64,000 bases of DNA, from contig JAFSSE010000035.1 in the NCBI GenBank assembly GCA_017445755.1, positions 1-64,000 on the forward strand. Reading direction: 5' to 3'. Under the pieces are notes generated by a model that was given only the letters and a program-made list of their open reading frames with translations, was not told where the DNA came from and made no database searches. Source of the DNA: Bacteroidales bacterium. GTDB taxonomy: Bacteria > Bacteroidota > Bacteroidia > Bacteroidales > UBA932. The translations under genes and the position numbers were made by a program. Positions 24,565 to 35,332 of this stretch are shown here, piece by piece (position 1 is the first letter of the stretch; every line of letters starts with the position of its first letter).

Positions 24565-27117
24565 ATGGACAACAACGAAGAGAAAAAAGACATTGTGGAA
24601 GAGCCGGAAACCGGTACCATTGAACGGGTGGAAATAGACCGTACAATGCGGACCTCGTACATCGATTACTCGATGTCGGTTATCGTCTCCCGTGCCCTCC
24701 CGGATGTCAGGGACGGATTGAAGCCGGTCCAGCGCCGTGTCGTGTTCGGAATGGACAAGATGGGCGTCACCTATACATCCCAGACCCGTAAATCGGCGAG
24801 AATCGTCGGTGACGTCATGGGTAAATTCCACCCTCACGGAGACTCCAGCGTCTATGACGCGATGGTCCGCCTCGGCCAGTGGTGGAACCAGCGTTACCCC
24901 CTCGTCTGGGGCCAGGGAAACTTCGGTTCCATGGACGGCGACCCCGTCGCTGCCATGAGGTATACCGAGGCGAAACTCCAGAAGCTTTCGGAGGATGTGG
25001 TCGGAGATATCGACAAGGATACGGTCGATATGGTCGGCAACTTCGATGATACCGAGATGGAGCCGACGGTCCTTCCGACGAAGCTTCCGCTGCTCCTGCT
25101 GAACGGCTCGGCCGGTATCGCCGTCGGTATGGCGACGAACATGGCCCCGCACAACCTCAACGAGTGCTGCGATGCCATTTGCGCCTATGTCGATAATCCG
25201 GAAATCACGACCGACGGTCTAATGGAACATATCAAGGGCCCGGACTTCCCGACGGGCGGCATCATCATGGGCCGCAGCGGCATAAAGGAGGCCTACGAAA
25301 CCGGCCGCGGCCGCGTCGTAGTCCGTTCCAGGACCGAAATTGAGGTCGATGACAAGGGCCGCGAGACCATAGTCGTGACCGAGATTCCCTACATGGTCAA
25401 CAAGAAGGAGATGATCGAGAAGATCGCCCAGATGGTCGAGGATAAGCGCATTGACGGGATTTCCTATATCAATGACGAGACTTCCCGCGAGGGGATCCGC
25501 GTAATCATCCGGCTCAAGCAGGGCGCGAATTCCAATGTCGTGCTCAATACGCTCTTCAAGTACACGCCCCTCCAGTCGAGTTTCTCGTTCAATAACGTAG
25601 CCCTGGTCAAGGGCCGCCCGCGCACCCTCTCCCTCAAGGAGATTATCCAGAATTTCGTCGATTTCCGCCACGAAATCGTGGTCCGGAGGACAAAATTCGA
25701 GCTCGACAAGGCCCTCAAGCGCGCCCATATCCTCGAGGGACTCCTCAAGGCCATGGACATCATCGACGAAATCGTCCATATCATCCGCTATGAGTCGAAG
25801 AGTATCGACGAGGCGAAGGAAATGCTGATGTCCCGCTATGGATTCACCGAAATCCAGGCCTCGGAAATCGTCAATATGCGTCTCCGCCAGCTGGTCGGAC
25901 TCGAGAGGGAAAAGCTCCAGAACGAGTACGACGAGCTGATGAAGTTCATCGAGCGCTGCAACGTCATCCTCGGCAGCACTGAGGAGCAGCTGAAGATCGT
26001 CAAGGCCGAGACCATGGAAATTAAGGAAAAATACGGCGATCCCCGCCGCACCGAGATTACCCTCGCCGAGGACGAATTCAATCCCGAGGACTTCTATTCC
26101 GATGAGGAGCAGGTGATTACAATCTCCAATCTCGGATATATCAAGCGTACCCCCCTGACCGAGTTCAGGACCCAGAACAGGGGCGGAGTCGGGATGAAGG
26201 GTGTCGCTACCCGGGACTCCGACTTCATCGAGCATATCTACATCGCGAACAACCATGCGACGCTGCTCCTCTTTACCCAGAAGGGCCGCTGCTACTGGCT
26301 GAAGGTCTATGAGATTCCGGAAGGTTCCAGGACCTCCAAGGGCCGCGCGATCCAGAATATCCTGATGATAGACCCCGACGACTCCGTGAAGGCCTATGTC
26401 AACACGAAGAGTCTCAAGGACGAGGAGTATATCAACAACAACTACATCGTGATGGTCACCCGTCATGGTATCGTGAAGAAGACCACCCTCGAGGCCTATT
26501 CCCGTCCGAGGACGAACGGCATCAACGCCATTACGGTCCGCGACGGAGACGAACTCCTCGAAGCCATCCTTACGAACGGGCGCTGCAATATCATGATTGC
26601 CGCCCATGGAGGCCGCTGTGTCCGCTTCGACGAGACCGAGGCCCGGCCGCTCGGCAGGACCGCCTCCGGCGTCCGTGGCATCAATCTTGATGAAGGTGAC
26701 TTTGTAGTCGGCGTCGTCTGTCAGGATCCGACGGCGGAGGGAGCCGCCTCCCGCCAGGTGCTCGCGGTCAGCGAACATGGCTTCGGGAAACGCTCCGATC
26801 CGCTGGACTATCGCCAGACGGCCCGCGGTGCGAAGGGTGTGCGGACGCTCAACATCACCGAAAAGACAGGTCCGCTCGTCGCGATCAAGAATGTGACCGA
26901 TGACGATGACCTGATGATAGTCTGCCGTTCCGGACTTACAATCCGGATGCCGGTCAAGGATATCCGCGTGGCGGGACGAGCCACCCAGGGTGTCAAGCTG
27001 ATCAGTATAAAGGACGGCGATTCTATCGCGGCGCTTTCCGTGGTGGCCCGTACGGAGGAGGAAGTCGGAGAGGAAACGACTCCCGGCGAACCTCAGGTTG
27101 AAAACGAAAACAGTTAA
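24565..27117 (+). CDS. gyrA: DNA gyrase subunit A
   Basis: An 850-residue type IIA topoisomerase subunit. The ATG at 24565 is preferred over a GTG at 24550. The winged-helix region has [18 protein letters not shown], and the catalytic tyrosine is in AAMRYTE. A C-terminal beta-pinwheel (about 510-830) carries a GyrA-box-like [10 protein letters not shown], favouring gyrase over topoisomerase IV. At the quinolone positions the Ser and Asp of GDSSVYDA match sensitive E. coli GyrA (83 and 87). The tail is acidic. A TPR gene starts 12 bases later. Confidence 0.93.
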   Translation: MDNNEEKKDIVEEPETGTIERVEIDRTMRTSYIDYSMSVIVSRALPDVRDGLKPVQRRVVFGMDKMGVTYTSQTRKSARIVGDVMGKFHPHGDSSVYDAMVRLGQWWNQRYPLVWGQGNFGSMDGDPVAAMRYTEAKLQKLSEDVVGDIDKDTVDMVGNFDDTEMEPTVLPTKLPLLLLNGSAGIAVGMATNMAPHNLNECCDAICAYVDNPEITTDGLMEHIKGPDFPTGGIIMGRSGIKEAYETGRGRVVVRSRTEIEVDDKGRETIVVTEIPYMVNKKEMIEKIAQMVEDKRIDGISYINDETSREGIRVIIRLKQGANSNVVLNTLFKYTPLQSSFSFNNVALVKGRPRTLSLKEIIQNFVDFRHEIVVRRTKFELDKALKRAHILEGLLKAMDIIDEIVHIIRYESKSIDEAKEMLMSRYGFTEIQASEIVNMRLRQLVGLEREKLQNEYDELMKFIERCNVILGSTEEQLKIVKAETMEIKEKYGDPRRTEITLAEDEFNPEDFYSDEEQVITISNLGYIKRTPLTEFRTQNRGGVGMKGVATRDSDFIEHIYIANNHATLLLFTQKGRCYWLKVYEIPEGSRTSKGRAIQNILMIDPDDSVKAYVNTKSLKDEEYINNNYIVMVTRHGIVKKTTLEAYSRPRTNGINAITVRDGDELLEAILTNGRCNIMIAAHGGRCVRFDETEARPLGRTASGVRGINLDEGDFVVGVVCQDPTAEGAASRQVLAVSEHGFGKRSDPLDYRQTARGAKGVRTLNITEKTGPLVAIKNVTDDDDLMIVCRSGLTIRMPVKDIRVAGRATQGVKLISIKDGDSIAALSVVARTEEEVGEETTPGEPQVENENS

Positions 27118-27129
27118 ACAATATCAGTC

Positions 27130-28443
27130 ATGAAAAGACTTATTCTAGCACTTTCGCTGATTGCCGTCTCGGTGATGGCTTCTGCGCAGATTAAATCCGA
27201 TGCCGACATCCAGAAGGCGATCGCCAAGGCCGAAGCGGCTGTGGCGAAGAAGGCGGACAACACCGGCAACTGGATCAAGCTCGGTCAGGCGTACCTCAAT
27301 GCCTATAACAATCCGACGGCCAATGTTGTCGGCGGAGACAAACAGCAGCTCCAGCTCGTCATGGGTAATGACAAGCCGGTTTCCTCAGAGCAAGTGGTCC
27401 TCGGGAACCAGCCCTATGAGAAGGTTGTCTACAACCAGAAGAATCTATATTTCGACGCTAACGGAAACCTCGCGATCGTTGAGGTCACAAAACCGTCTTA
27501 CGAGGGTGATGCCCTTGCCAAGGCGCTCGAGGCCTATAAGAAGGCCGCAGAGACCGATGTGAAGGGAAAGAAGACGAAGGATATCGCTGAGGCAATTCGC
27601 CAGATTTCCTCGAACTACAACCAGGATGCGTTCAACGCCTACTATCTTGGCGACGCCAGGAAGGCCAGTGACTACTTCGCACTCAGTGCGGATGCGCTTT
27701 TGACTGCTCCCGTTTCCGAGGTTGATACCAGCTCGATCTACTATGCGGGTATCACCTCCCTCGAGGCCCAGGATTACGCCAAGGCGGAAGGTTATTTCAA
27801 GAAGGCCCTCGGCTATGACTATTTCTCCGACGGAGCCGTCTATGCCAACCTCTACGAGTGCCGTTTCGCCCAGAAGGATACCCTCGCCGCCCGTGAGTAT
27901 CTTGAGACCGGCTTCTCGAAGTTCCCTGAGAACCCCCAGGTCCTGACGAACCTCATCAACCTCTACATCACCATCAACGAGGATCCCCTCAAGCTCATCG
28001 ACCTTCTTGCAAAGGCGAAGGAAGAGCTTCCCGGCAATGCCTCCCTCTACTATGTCGAGGGTGACATCTATGCGAAGATGAAGGACTACGACAACGCAGT
28101 CGCATCCTACCGCAAGGCCAATGAGATTGATCCGAAGTACGAAATGGGCTTCTATGGTGAAGGTGTCCTTTGGTACAACCGCGCCCTCGAAATCCAGGAA
28201 GAGGCCAACGCCCTTCCTTACAGCGAGTATAAGAAGTACGACGCCCTCCAGGACGAACTGAAGGTCACCCTCAAAAAGTGCATCGAGCCGTTTGAGAAGT
28301 GCTTCGAACTGACCGCGCACGATGCGGTGAAGACCAATGTGGCCGACTACCTGAAGAGGATTTACTTCATTTTCCGCAGCGAGTCTCCGGAAAACCAGGC
28401 CGCTTACGATAAGTATAACAGCTTCCTCGAAGGGACGAAGTAA
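27130..28443 (+). CDS. exported TPR protein
   Basis: A 437-residue protein with a signal peptide (MKRLILALSLIAVSVMASAQ, cut after about residue 20). Tetratricopeptide repeats span about residues 200-345 (for example AKAEGYFKKALGY and DYDNAVASYRKANEIDP). No catalytic motif is seen. It is probably a periplasmic scaffold. It sits 12 bases after gyrA, so it is probably co-transcribed, an arrangement without an obvious functional reason. The stop lies 15 bases from the convergent phoH end. Confidence 0.8.
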   Translation: MKRLILALSLIAVSVMASAQIKSDADIQKAIAKAEAAVAKKADNTGNWIKLGQAYLNAYNNPTANVVGGDKQQLQLVMGNDKPVSSEQVVLGNQPYEKVVYNQKNLYFDANGNLAIVEVTKPSYEGDALAKALEAYKKAAETDVKGKKTKDIAEAIRQISSNYNQDAFNAYYLGDARKASDYFALSADALLTAPVSEVDTSSIYYAGITSLEAQDYAKAEGYFKKALGYDYFSDGAVYANLYECRFAQKDTLAAREYLETGFSKFPENPQVLTNLINLYITINEDPLKLIDLLAKAKEELPGNASLYYVEGDIYAKMKDYDNAVASYRKANEIDPKYEMGFYGEGVLWYNRALEIQEEANALPYSEYKKYDALQDELKVTLKKCIEPFEKCFELTAHDAVKTNVADYLKRIYFIFRSESPENQAAYDKYNSFLEGTK

Positions 28444-28458
28444 AAGCTTACTCTGAGC

Positions 28459-29415
28459 TTATTTTTCATCGGGGCTTTCGGCAGCAGTGTCGAAGGCCCT
28501 GACTATTTTTGTGACAAGGGGATGGCGGACTATGTCCGAGCTGTCGAAAACAATGGTCGATATTCCCTTTATTCCCTCCAGGAGGCGAATTCCGGCGATG
28601 AGCCCGGAGTCGCTCCTTCGGGGAAGGTCTATCTGGGAGGCATCCCCGGTTACTATGAATTTTGCGCTCCGGCCCATTCGGGTCAGGAACATCTTCAACT
28701 GGCCGAGGTTAGTGTTCTGGGCTTCATCGAGGATGACGCAGGCGCGGTCCAGGGTCCGTCCCCTCATGTATGCCAGAGGAGCAATCTGGATGGTGCCTTC
28801 GGCCATGAATTCCTGGAGTTTGCGGGAAGGAATCATGTCCTCCAGGGCATCGTAGAGGGGCTGGAGATAGGGGTCCAGCTTGTCTTTCAGGTCTCCCGGA
28901 AGGAAGCCGAGGCGTTCGCCGGCCTCGACGGCGGGACGGGTCAGGATGATCCGTTTGATTTCACGGTTTTTCAGGGCCCGGACTGCGAGGGCTATGGCTA
29001 TATAGGTTTTGCCGGTTCCGGCGGGGCCGACCGCGAAGACGAGGTCGTTGTCGAAATAGGCCTTGACCATTTCCTGCTGGCGGGCGTTTCTGGCCTTGAT
29101 CGGCTTCCCGTCTGTCCCGTGGACGATAATCGCGTCGCCGCTCAGACGGAACTTGTCAGCGGAATTCTCCCCGTCGAATATCTCTTCGACATCGTATACG
29201 GTAAGGTTCATCTTCCTGTGCCTCCTCTCGATAAGTTCCCCGAAACGGACATTGAATTCTTCGATGTCGCTTTCCCTGCCTTCAAGGATGAGCTCATGGC
29301 CGCGGGCGGTCACTTTCAGCTTCGGAAAGTAGGTGCAGAACTCTGTGAGAATCCGGTTTCCGACTCCGTATATTTCAATCGGGTCAATGGCTTCCAGGGT
29401 AATGGTTTTTTTCAT
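28459..29415 (-). CDS. phoH: PhoH-family ATPase
   Basis: A 318-residue cytoplasmic ATPase with start MKKTITLEAIDP at 29415. An N-terminal KH-like region (about residues 1-85) is followed by the PhoH domain (about 105-310), with Walker A GPAGTGKTYIAIA, RPAVEAGERLGFLPGD and Walker B VILDEAQNT. PhoH/PhoL proteins act in RNA metabolism, often near ybeY. The start lies inside the end of the capA-like gene (32-base overlap), so translation is probably coupled. Confidence 0.9.
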   Translation of the reverse strand: MKKTITLEAIDPIEIYGVGNRILTEFCTYFPKLKVTARGHELILEGRESDIEEFNVRFGELIERRHRKMNLTVYDVEEIFDGENSADKFRLSGDAIIVHGTDGKPIKARNARQQEMVKAYFDNDLVFAVGPAGTGKTYIAIALAVRALKNREIKRIILTRPAVEAGERLGFLPGDLKDKLDPYLQPLYDALEDMIPSRKLQEFMAEGTIQIAPLAYMRGRTLDRACVILDEAQNTNLGQLKMFLTRMGRSAKFIVTGDASQIDLPRRSDSGLIAGIRLLEGIKGISTIVFDSSDIVRHPLVTKIVRAFDTAAESPDEK

Positions 29416-30580
29416 ATAGTCCGGTGTTATGCTGTGTTTCGTAATAGGTTTTTTCCATTTTTTCATAGTCTCCGGCGGTCTTCCAGAGATCCTTCCTTCC
29501 GAGGACGTCCCTCACCTTGACTACCGTGTAGGAATCTTCAATCATCCCCGGCTTTGTGCACCAGAGGTAATCCAGCTGAGGGATAAGCATATAGGGCTCT
29601 CCCCTCTGTGGAACGACTATTTTTACCCTCGCGGCAAGTTCCAGCCGGGCCGGAAGGTCGTTCTGGTTGGAAACGGCATTACCGAGGGAATAGATTACGG
29701 GTGTTTTTCCTATGACGCAGGTGTCCTGGGGGACATGGGGATGGGATCCGACGATGAGGTCCACTCCCTCTTCCACCATCCATCTCGCAAGGTCCGCCTG
29801 GTCTTCGGAATGCCTCGGGGCGTATTCGATTCCCCAATGGGGGAGGGCTATGATAAAATCCGCCTCCTTATCCTTCGCCCGGAGGATGGCCTTCCGGATA
29901 TCCTCCCGTCTCATTCGGTTGACCTTGGGCCATGCCTGGTAACTGCCGCCGTTGGTTCCATAGGTGAAATTGATGAAGGCGAAGCGTACTCCCCGGACAT
30001 CCATGAGAAGGGGATAGCGGCCCTCTTCGTCGGCGGAACTCGAGGATACTCCGGTGTACCGGGTTCCGGTTTCCCGCTCCAGGCGGTCAAGGATACTGAT
30101 TGTCCGTTCCAGGCCAGGGTCCCCCTGGTCGAGGACATGGTTGTTCCCGAGGGTAAGGATGTCAAACCCGGTTCCGGAGAGGTAGAAGGGATAGGAATCC
30201 GGCCCGGAGAAGGAGGGGTAACCGAGAAACGGCGGCCCTGCAAGGGGGAATTCCATGTTGCAGACGGCTATGTCGGCTCCGGCTATGTCGCCTTCCAGAT
30301 GGCGGAAAAAATACGAGAAATCAAACCTCTCATGGGGATTGGTGGAAGTGCCAGTGTACATCGCTCCGGCGCTTCTCATCATTGCCCCGTGGCTCATCAC
30401 GTCTCCAAGGAAATACAGGGACACGGTATCCGGAACTTCCTTGATGAAAACCAGGTCCTGGGGAAGGGTCAGGGCGGAGCGGAAGGTAAGGGTATCCCTC
30501 CACCGGGGCAGGAGCTGAGCCCGGAGGACGGAGGGAATAAGGGCCGCAATGGTCACGAAGATGAGGAGTCTTCCTTTCAC
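29384..30580 (-). CDS. CapA/PgsA-family secreted metallophosphoesterase
   Basis: A 398-residue protein with a signal peptide (cut near LRAQ, residue 22) and a CapA domain (about 50-330). Metal-site motifs seen are FLGDVMSHGAMM, NNHVLDQG, LPHWGIEY and GSHPHVPQ. The family includes poly-gamma-glutamate capsule proteins, but also extracellular phosphoesterases not involved in capsule. No pgsB/pgsC partner is nearby, so a capsule role is not supported. The start is a GTG at 30580, and the -7 box ends only 6 bases upstream. Confidence 0.83.
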   Translation of the reverse strand: MKGRLLIFVTIAALIPSVLRAQLLPRWRDTLTFRSALTLPQDLVFIKEVPDTVSLYFLGDVMSHGAMMRSAGAMYTGTSTNPHERFDFSYFFRHLEGDIAGADIAVCNMEFPLAGPPFLGYPSFSGPDSYPFYLSGTGFDILTLGNNHVLDQGDPGLERTISILDRLERETGTRYTGVSSSSADEEGRYPLLMDVRGVRFAFINFTYGTNGGSYQAWPKVNRMRREDIRKAILRAKDKEADFIIALPHWGIEYAPRHSEDQADLARWMVEEGVDLIVGSHPHVPQDTCVIGKTPVIYSLGNAVSNQNDLPARLELAARVKIVVPQRGEPYMLIPQLDYLWCTKPGMIEDSYTVVKVRDVLGRKDLWKTAGDYEKMEKTYYETQHNTGLYEKNHYPGSH

Positions 30581-30585
30581 GTCTG

Positions 30586-30637
30586 CAAAGATACATACAT
30601 TTTTATTTTGTAAGGGCGGGATAAATGGTTAAATTTG
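30586..30637. promoter_or_regulatory. divergent promoters capA-like / SPOR operon
   Basis: Minus strand: CAAAGATA (30586-30593) gives a perfect TATCTTTG ending 6 bases before the capA-like GTG. Plus strand: TTTTG (30606-30610), 19-base spacer, TAAATTTG (30630-30637). This is one of the two complete -33/-7 promoters in the window, 26 bases before the SPOR gene. Confidence 0.7.
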
Positions 30638-30662
30638 CATGTTATGAGGTAATGTATTCAAG

Positions 30663-31199
30663 ATGATGAAGAAGACTCATTTTTTACTCTTACTCTCCCT
30701 TGCCGCCCTTTTGGTGACCGGCTGCGACTTCTTCCGGGCCCTTGGCGGCCGTCCTACTTCGGCCGACCTGGAAGCGAAGCGGGAGGCCATCGCCGCCCGT
30801 GCGGAAGCGGAGCACAATGCCCGTCTCGATTCGGCTGCGGCTATTGAAAAGCAGCTTAAGGACTCGCTCGAGGCCCTTGAGGCCCATCTTATTGATTCCC
30901 TGTCGAATACTAAGGGAGCGATGGTCAGGTCCGGAAACCTTGGTGGTCTTGGCGAAACGCGTCCGACGAGCCGCTACTGCATCGTTGTGGGTGCCTTCCG
31001 CAGCCCGGAGAATGCCGCCCGCAAGGCGCAGCGCTGCGAAGAGGCCGGCTATCCCGCCTCCGTGTTTACTTTCAAAAACGGGCTTAACGCCGTAGCCGTC
31101 TGCCCTTCCGACCAGCTCGGGGAGACGGTCCGGAATCTCAAGGCCCTGCGCGGATCTGCTATCTGTCCATCCGATGGCTGGATTCTCGTAAGTGACTGA
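30663..31199 (+). CDS. SPOR-domain lipoprotein
   Basis: A 178-residue lipoprotein (LLVTGCDF, lipid Cys about residue 21) with a charged helical middle part (about 35-80) and a C-terminal SPOR domain (about 103-178: YCIVVGAFRSPENAARKAQRC...GLNAVAVCPS). SPOR domains bind denuded peptidoglycan glycan at division sites. It opens a run of five genes (SPOR, M28/TonB, leuS, yitT, yitT) with spacings of 1-7 bases behind a complete promoter. Confidence 0.85.
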   Translation: MMKKTHFLLLLSLAALLVTGCDFFRALGGRPTSADLEAKREAIAARAEAEHNARLDSAAAIEKQLKDSLEALEAHLIDSLSNTKGAMVRSGNLGGLGETRPTSRYCIVVGAFRSPENAARKAQRCEEAGYPASVFTFKNGLNAVAVCPSDQLGETVRNLKALRGSAICPSDGWILVSD

Positions 31200-31206
31200 A
31201 AATAAA

Positions 31207-32565
31207 ATGAAAAGATTCTTTTTTGCAGGGTTCGCCCTGCTCTTTTCCCTTTCTCTCGGCGCCCAGTACCGGAGCGCTGACATTTCCGTTCTGTATGACA
31301 GCGAAACGGTAACGGCCCTGAAAGGCCATGTTTCCTATATCGCTTCTTCGGGAATGGAGGGCCGGAAGGCGGGATCGGAAGGGGAAAAACTTACTGCGGA
31401 GTATATCGGAGAGACCCTCAGATCGTATGGAATTGAGCTGATTACCCCGGTCAGCGGATCCGAATTCGGACTTAAGGGAGCCGCCGGAGATACCCTTGTC
31501 TCCCGCAATGTCGCCGCCTTTATCCAGGGTGTCGATCCTGCCCTTAATGACCGCTACATAGTCGTCGGTGCCAGAATGGATAACCTTGGCTCCGATACCT
31601 ATATGGTTGACGGTGTCCGTGTCAACCGGATTTATTACGGGGCCAACGGGAATGCCTCCGGGCTGTCTATGCTCCTGGAACTCGGGAAGATGCTCCATAC
31701 CGGACGCCTTACCCTCCGCCGCTCGGTCATCCTCATCGCTTTCGGGGCTTCGAAAGAGACTTTCTCCGGTTCATGGTATTTCCTGAACAGGGCGTTTTCG
31801 GATGTGGACAGAATCGACGCGATGGTGAATCTGGACATGCTGGGGACCGCCTCCCGCGGATTCTATGCCTATACCTCTTCCAATGCGGATATGAACATGA
31901 CCATCTCCTCAATGAAGGGAGATATCCTGCCCATAAGTCCGGTTTTGACGGCCATCGAGCCGTATCCCTCCGATCATCAGGCCTTTTACGACCGCCAGAT
32001 TCCTTCGGTCCTGTTTACCACCGGCCGATATCCGGAGCATGGAACGGAAAAGGACACCCCTTCAATCCTGGATTACGAGGGAATGGAACGGGAGCTGGAG
32101 TACATTTATAATTATGTCCTCTCCCTTTCCGGGGCGGCGAAACCGGTCTTTGACCCGAGTCGTTTCCCGAGGAAGGAGACTGTGTCGGAGACGACGATTT
32201 CTTTTACTGACGTAGATCAGAGGCCGACTTTCCTTGGAAGCAGCGACCCCAGGGTCTTTCTCGAGAAGTGGGTCTATCAGTATCTGAAATACCCGAAAGA
32301 GGCCGTTGAGGCGGGTAATCAGGGAAGGGTTCTCGTCGATTTCGTGATTGATGAGAAAGGGGAGGTACGGGACGCCCGCGTAATAAGGGGAGTCTCTCCC
32401 GCGCTCGACGAGGAGGCCCTCAGAATCATAAACGCCTCCCCGAAGTGGAAACCGGGGCGTCACCGCGGGAAGAAAGTCCGTACGTCGCTGACCCTCGCGA
32501 TAGAGTTCCGGCTCGAGAAAAAGTCGGACAAGGGCTTCGGTATCAATGGGAAAATAGTGAAATAG
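31207..32565 (+). CDS. degenerate M28 peptidase domain fused to TonB C-terminal domain
   Basis: A 452-residue exported protein with a signal peptide ending near LGAQ (residue 20). Residues about 35-325 follow the M28 aminopeptidase fold, but most metal and catalytic residues are changed: GARMDNLG has Arg123 for the first His, GANGNASG has Gly148 for the bridging Asp, and [12 protein letters not shown] has Ser-Lys for Glu-Glu. Only NLDMLG (Asp210) remains. A TonB C-terminal domain (about 345-445, [20 protein letters not shown]...) follows. It is probably a non-catalytic envelope protein. leuS starts 4 bases later. Confidence 0.85.
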   Translation: MKRFFFAGFALLFSLSLGAQYRSADISVLYDSETVTALKGHVSYIASSGMEGRKAGSEGEKLTAEYIGETLRSYGIELITPVSGSEFGLKGAAGDTLVSRNVAAFIQGVDPALNDRYIVVGARMDNLGSDTYMVDGVRVNRIYYGANGNASGLSMLLELGKMLHTGRLTLRRSVILIAFGASKETFSGSWYFLNRAFSDVDRIDAMVNLDMLGTASRGFYAYTSSNADMNMTISSMKGDILPISPVLTAIEPYPSDHQAFYDRQIPSVLFTTGRYPEHGTEKDTPSILDYEGMERELEYIYNYVLSLSGAAKPVFDPSRFPRKETVSETTISFTDVDQRPTFLGSSDPRVFLEKWVYQYLKYPKEAVEAGNQGRVLVDFVIDEKGEVRDARVIRGVSPALDEEALRIINASPKWKPGRHRGKKVRTSLTLAIEFRLEKKSDKGFGINGKIVK

Positions 32566-32569
32566 CAAT

Positions 32570-34858
32570 ATGGATTACAATTTTATCGAGATTGAAAAGA
32601 AGTGGCAGGCCTATTGGGCTGAGAACCATACCTTTAAGGCAGCCGAGGATGCTTCCAGGCCGAAGTATTATGTATTGGACATGTTCCCGTATCCTTCGGG
32701 GGCGGGACTCCATGTCGGCCATCCCCTCGGTTACATTGCCAGCGACATCTTCTCCCGCTACAAGCGCCTGAAGGGCTTCAATGTCCTCCATCCGATGGGT
32801 TATGATGCCTTCGGACTTCCTGCGGAGCAGTATGCTATCCAGACCGGCCAGCATCCCGAGAAGACCACCCATGAAAACGTCGCCCGGTACCGGAGCCAGC
32901 TCGACCGGATCGGCTTCTCATATGACTGGGACCGTGAATTCCGGACCTGCGATCCGGATTACTATAAATGGACCCAGTGGGCCTTCCTGAAGATGTTCGC
33001 CTCCTGGTATGACAATAAGGAGCAGAAGGCCCGACCGATCGAGGAGCTGGAAAAGGCGTTTTCGGAGGGCGGCTCGGCGGCGGTGGATGCCGCGACTGAC
33101 AATGACCGCGCCTTTACCGCGGAGGAGTGGAACGCCATGGATGAAAAGGAGAAGGCCGGAATCCTCATGCATTACCGTATCGCCTACCAGGGCGAATCGA
33201 CCGTAAACTGGTGCCCTGCCCTTGGGACGGTTCTGGCGAACGACGAGGTGAAGGACGGCTACTCCGAGCGTGGAGGCCATCCGGTTTTCCAGAAGAAGAT
33301 GATCCAGTGGCAGCTCCGGGTATCCGCCTATGCCGGACGCCTTCTCGAAGGGCTTGAGCGTCTCGACTGGACCGATTCCCTGAAGGAGATGCAGCGGAAC
33401 TGGATAGGGAAGTCCCAGGGCGCCGAGATGGTCTTCAAGGCCTTCAACGGTGACAGGGAGTACGACGTCACGATTTTCACTACCAGGGCGGACACCGTCT
33501 TCGGCGTTACCTTCATGGTCCTCGCCCCGGAAAGCGAATGGGTTGAGCGGCTCACCTCCGAGGGCCAGAAGGCCGAAGTGGAGGCCTACCTGGAATCCGT
33601 AAAGAAGAAAACCGAGAGGGAAAGAATTGCAGGAAAGGCCGTTACGGGTGTTTTCTCCGGCTCTTATGCCCTTAATCCCCTGACCGGGGAGAAGGTTCCG
33701 GTATGGATTTCCGAGTATGTCCTTTCCGGTTATGGAACCGGTGCCATCATGGCGGTTCCCGCCCATGACAGCCGCGACTATGCCTTCGCGAAAAAGTTCT
33801 CCCTCCCGATTGTCCCCCTTATCGAAGGGGCGGATGTCAGCGAGGAAAGCTTTGACGCAAAGGAAGGAAAGATGATAAACAGCGGCTTCCTGAACGGGCT
33901 CGATGTGAAGGAGGCGATACCCGCCGCCATCGACTATGTCGAGAAGCATGGAATAGGCCACAGGAAGGTCAACTACCGAATCCGGGACGCCATTTTCTCC
34001 CGTCAGCGCTATTGGGGAGAGCCCTTCCCGGTCTATTACAGGGACGGAATTGCCACCCCGGTTCCGGAGGACCGCCTTCCTCTGACCCTGCCGGAAATCA
34101 GCGAGTACAAGCCGACCGAATCCGGAGAGCCGCCTCTTGCCCGTGCGAAGGACTGGACCTACGGGGGATGGCCGCTCGAGAAGAGTACGATGCCGGGTTT
34201 TGCCGGTTCCAGCGCCTACTATCTCCGCTACATGGACCCTCATAACGACAAGGCCCTTGTTAGCCCCGAGGCGGACGCCTACTGGCGCAGCGTGGACCTC
34301 TATATCGGAGGTACGGAGCATGCCACCGGCCACCTTATCTATTCCCGTTTCTGGAACAAGTTCCTCTATGACCTCGGATACGTCTGCGAGGACGAACCTT
34401 TCCGGAAGCTTATCAACCAGGGCATGATCCAGGGCCGGTCCAACTTCGTTTACCGCATCGTAGGTACGAATACCTTCGTGTCGGTTGGCTTGAAGGATTC
34501 CTATGATACGACGGAGATCCATGTGGATATCAACCTGGTCCGTAACGACCGGCTGGATATCGAGGGCTTCCGCGCCTGGAGGCCGGAATACGCCGACGCC
34601 GAGTTCATCCTCGAAGACGGGGAGTACGTCTGCGGATGGGCGGTCGAGAAGATGTCCAAGTCGATGTACAATGTCGTCAATCCCGACCAGATCTGCGATA
34701 CCTACGGGGCTGATACGCTCCGTCTCTACGAAATGTTCCTCGGCCCCATCGAGCAGTCGAAGCCCTGGGACACCAAGGGAATCGACGGGGTCAACCGCTT
34801 CCTCAAGAAGTTCTGGCGCCTTTTCTGGGACCGTGAAAAGTGGCTCGTGACCGACTAG
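32570..34858 (+). CDS. leuS: leucyl-tRNA synthetase, interrupted by in-frame TAG
   Basis: The first 762 codons of leuS. The HIGH-type motif is HVGHPLGY (about residue 48), the CP1 editing domain includes [14 protein letters not shown], and KMSKS is present (about 694). The frame stops at TAG in codon 763 (34856-34858) after the sequence EKWLVTD. The same frame then continues without change to the natural C-terminus at 35326. One base change (GAG to TAG, for example) explains it. As written, the product loses half of the anticodon-binding domain and the C-terminal domain. leuS is essential, so a sequencing error, a mixed population or suppression should be considered. Confidence 0.93.
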   Translation: MDYNFIEIEKKWQAYWAENHTFKAAEDASRPKYYVLDMFPYPSGAGLHVGHPLGYIASDIFSRYKRLKGFNVLHPMGYDAFGLPAEQYAIQTGQHPEKTTHENVARYRSQLDRIGFSYDWDREFRTCDPDYYKWTQWAFLKMFASWYDNKEQKARPIEELEKAFSEGGSAAVDAATDNDRAFTAEEWNAMDEKEKAGILMHYRIAYQGESTVNWCPALGTVLANDEVKDGYSERGGHPVFQKKMIQWQLRVSAYAGRLLEGLERLDWTDSLKEMQRNWIGKSQGAEMVFKAFNGDREYDVTIFTTRADTVFGVTFMVLAPESEWVERLTSEGQKAEVEAYLESVKKKTERERIAGKAVTGVFSGSYALNPLTGEKVPVWISEYVLSGYGTGAIMAVPAHDSRDYAFAKKFSLPIVPLIEGADVSEESFDAKEGKMINSGFLNGLDVKEAIPAAIDYVEKHGIGHRKVNYRIRDAIFSRQRYWGEPFPVYYRDGIATPVPEDRLPLTLPEISEYKPTESGEPPLARAKDWTYGGWPLEKSTMPGFAGSSAYYLRYMDPHNDKALVSPEADAYWRSVDLYIGGTEHATGHLIYSRFWNKFLYDLGYVCEDEPFRKLINQGMIQGRSNFVYRIVGTNTFVSVGLKDSYDTTEIHVDINLVRNDRLDIEGFRAWRPEYADAEFILEDGEYVCGWAVEKMSKSMYNVVNPDQICDTYGADTLRLYEMFLGPIEQSKPWDTKGIDGVNRFLKKFWRLFWDREKWLVTD

Positions 34859-35326
34859 GAACCTACAAAGGACGAGCTGAAAGCCCTTCATAAGCTGATT
34901 GGAAAGGAGCAGGAAGATATCGAGAATTTCTCTTTCAATACTACCGTCAGCGCCTTCATGATTGCCCTTGGCGAGCTTCAGGGCTGCTCCAAGCGCTCTG
35001 TCCTGGAACCTCTGGTAATCCTCCTCTCGCCGTTCGCTCCCCATATCACAGAGGAGCTCTGGCACCAGCTCGGCCATGAAGATACTGTGACCTATGCCTC
35101 CTTCCCGGAGTACCATGAGGAATATACCGTTGAAAATGCGGTCCGCTACCCGGTCTCCTTCAACGGGAAGACGCGGTTCATGCTTGACCTTCCCGCCTCC
35201 ATGGCTCCCGCGGAGGTCGAAGCGGCTGTCCGCAGCCATGAATCTACATCAAAGTATGTCGGTGATCTCCATATAGTTAAAGTTATCGTGGTTCCTGGAC
35301 GCATAGTCAATGTGGTGCTGAAATAA
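34859..35326 (+). pseudogene. leuS: remaining 3' part of leuS beyond the TAG
   Basis: A further 155 sense codons and a TAA, in exactly the frame of 32570-34858 with no shift. The translation begins EPTKDELKALHKLIG and contains the anticodon-binding domain end (PFAPHITEELW, typical of LeuS) and the C-terminal domain ending VNVVLK. The coding pattern shows no decay, so either the TAG is recent or artefactual, or it is read through. With both parts joined the enzyme would be about 918 residues, normal for Bacteroidota LeuS. Confidence 0.85.
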
Positions 35327-35332
35327 AGTGCT

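Noticed and set aside
24484-25152. Upstream extension of clpC into gyrA
   Set aside because: The Clp_N domain starts at MEIKISDEL (24483), which has its own -7 box; the extension is antisense gyrA sequence.
28444-28466. Short hairpin AAGCT/AGCTT between the TPR gene and phoH as a terminator
   Set aside because: Only 5 bp of stem and a weak T-run that overlaps the phoH stop; not strong enough to call.
34856-34858. Reassignment of TAG to a sense codon
   Set aside because: TAG is the natural terminal stop of many genes here (for example 10018-10020, 13417-13419, 53397-53399), and prfA (RF1), which reads UAG, is intact.
32918-35239. Long open frame (773 codons) on the minus strand across leuS
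   Set aside because: It is antisense to a clear leuS and its translation shows no family similarity. Long antisense frames are common in GC-rich genes. The same applies to 25219-26778 (gyrA), 54738-56570 and 57079-60626.
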